64,000 nt of DNA, from contig ML133461.1 in NCBI GenBank assembly GCA_003864495.1, positions 930,001 through 994,000 of the forward strand, written 5' to 3'. A model generated the notes under the pieces. That model ran no database searches, had not been told where the DNA came from, and saw only the letters and a list, made by a program, of their open reading frames with translations. Shown here piece after piece: positions 63,427 through 64,000 of the stretch. The position numbers were made by a program, and so were the translations under genes. This DNA comes from Nemopilema nomurai (lineage: Eukaryota > Cnidaria > Scyphozoa > Rhizostomeae > Rhizostomatidae). Position 1 is the stretch's first letter. Every line of letters starts with the position of its first letter.

Positions 63427-64000
63427 GTTTGTCACTAGCTCATTCTCCTTGGCCCTCTGGAAGTGTCTTATACGTTGAATGCTGTCACAATCCTATACTC
63501 GATTTTAGAAGTTTAATTGCCCAGAGTCGGAAATCTGAGATTTAGGAAAGTCTAGAGCATAGACCAGTGCGCCGAAAACAGCATGGAAAATAGTAGACTT
63601 TTTCTGCCATTGAGTGCATTGAGTTTTGGTAACTGGGTAACCATTGGGTATAGAGGAAAGAAAGCTTGGTACAGGCTGCAATTTTCAAGTTCTATCGAAG
63701 CATGCATTGTAGATTCACAACTGTACTACATCAATGAGGTAGCTAGAATCTCTTCGATTATAATTTGACAACCAAATTAGCCAGGAATGCGCTAATGACA
63801 CTCGAGCAGTTCAAAGGCTGCAACTTCAGATGCGAGTTCTGCATTGGCAACTTCGCCTGAATCTCACGAAACAATCTGTTTTCAATCATTTATAGGCTAT
63901 ATGCTAACACATGGGGCTTTTTCGTAACACACTGAAATACTATTTAAAAGCAGCTTTGTATTGGAGCTACTGAGTGTTACTGGTATCTTTTTCTATTCTC
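63427..64000 (+). other. Cadherin intron after the tenth coding exon, to window edge
   Basis: Donor GTTTGT follows the EC3 exon. I find no further cadherin exon before 64000. A 61-codon frame at 63583-63768 has no cadherin features. Confidence 0.5.

Noticed and set aside
63583..63768. 61-codon frame near the right edge considered as a further cadherin exon
   Set aside because: The translation has no cadherin calcium motifs and no matching splice sites or phase.

Overview
The window looks like animal nuclear DNA. It is AT-rich, with short coding exons split by small to medium introns carrying GT...AG ends, wide gene-poor stretches, and small non-autonomous DNA transposons. All confident genes belong to metazoan families (Staufen, an ER-membrane DnaJ protein, a classical cadherin). 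Gene content and the compact, phase-consistent exons would fit a cnidarian, perhaps an anthozoan. That is an inference from general appearance, not something the sequence proves.

Three protein genes, all on the + strand, could be assembled exon by exon with matching splice phases. (1) A Staufen double-stranded-RNA-binding protein (coding 1925-5953, 6 exons, 532 aa) with all five dsRBDs in the order typical of the family. (2) A DNAJB12/DNAJB14-type ER J-protein (8000-14493, 10 exons, 362 aa) with N-terminal helix, J domain with HPD, Gly/Phe and His-rich linker, one membrane segment and the conserved C-terminal domain. (3) The 5' part of a cadherin gene (50070 to the right edge; 10 coding exons seen, 316 aa) with signal peptide and the first three EC repeats. 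Its closest match from memory is cadherin-23, including a degenerate EC2-EC3 linker.

Between the DNAJ gene and the cadherin, about 35 kb shows no recognisable host gene. It holds a decayed hAT transposase end (about 26.27-26.77 kb, - strand), several tandem repeats (9-bp, 10-bp, 11-bp and 16-17-bp units), an isolated cluster of CCAAT boxes with an ERSE-like motif near 29.9-30.0 kb, and three inverted-repeat elements. Four copies of one TA-flanked MITE superfamily are present (1082-1470, 8574-9066, 43825-44230, 46088-46535). They form two subfamilies whose terminal and internal repeated motifs differ in step (AAGGAA against AAGAAA). An unrelated C-rich inverted-repeat element sits in a Staufen intron (3323-3711).

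No rRNA, tRNA, CRISPR array or operon-like layout was found. I do not see evidence for a wholly new biological system. The most useful leads are the paired MITE subfamilies, the cadherin-23-like gene with a tandem repeat abutting a splice acceptor, and an unexplained exon-like segment in the Staufen gene.
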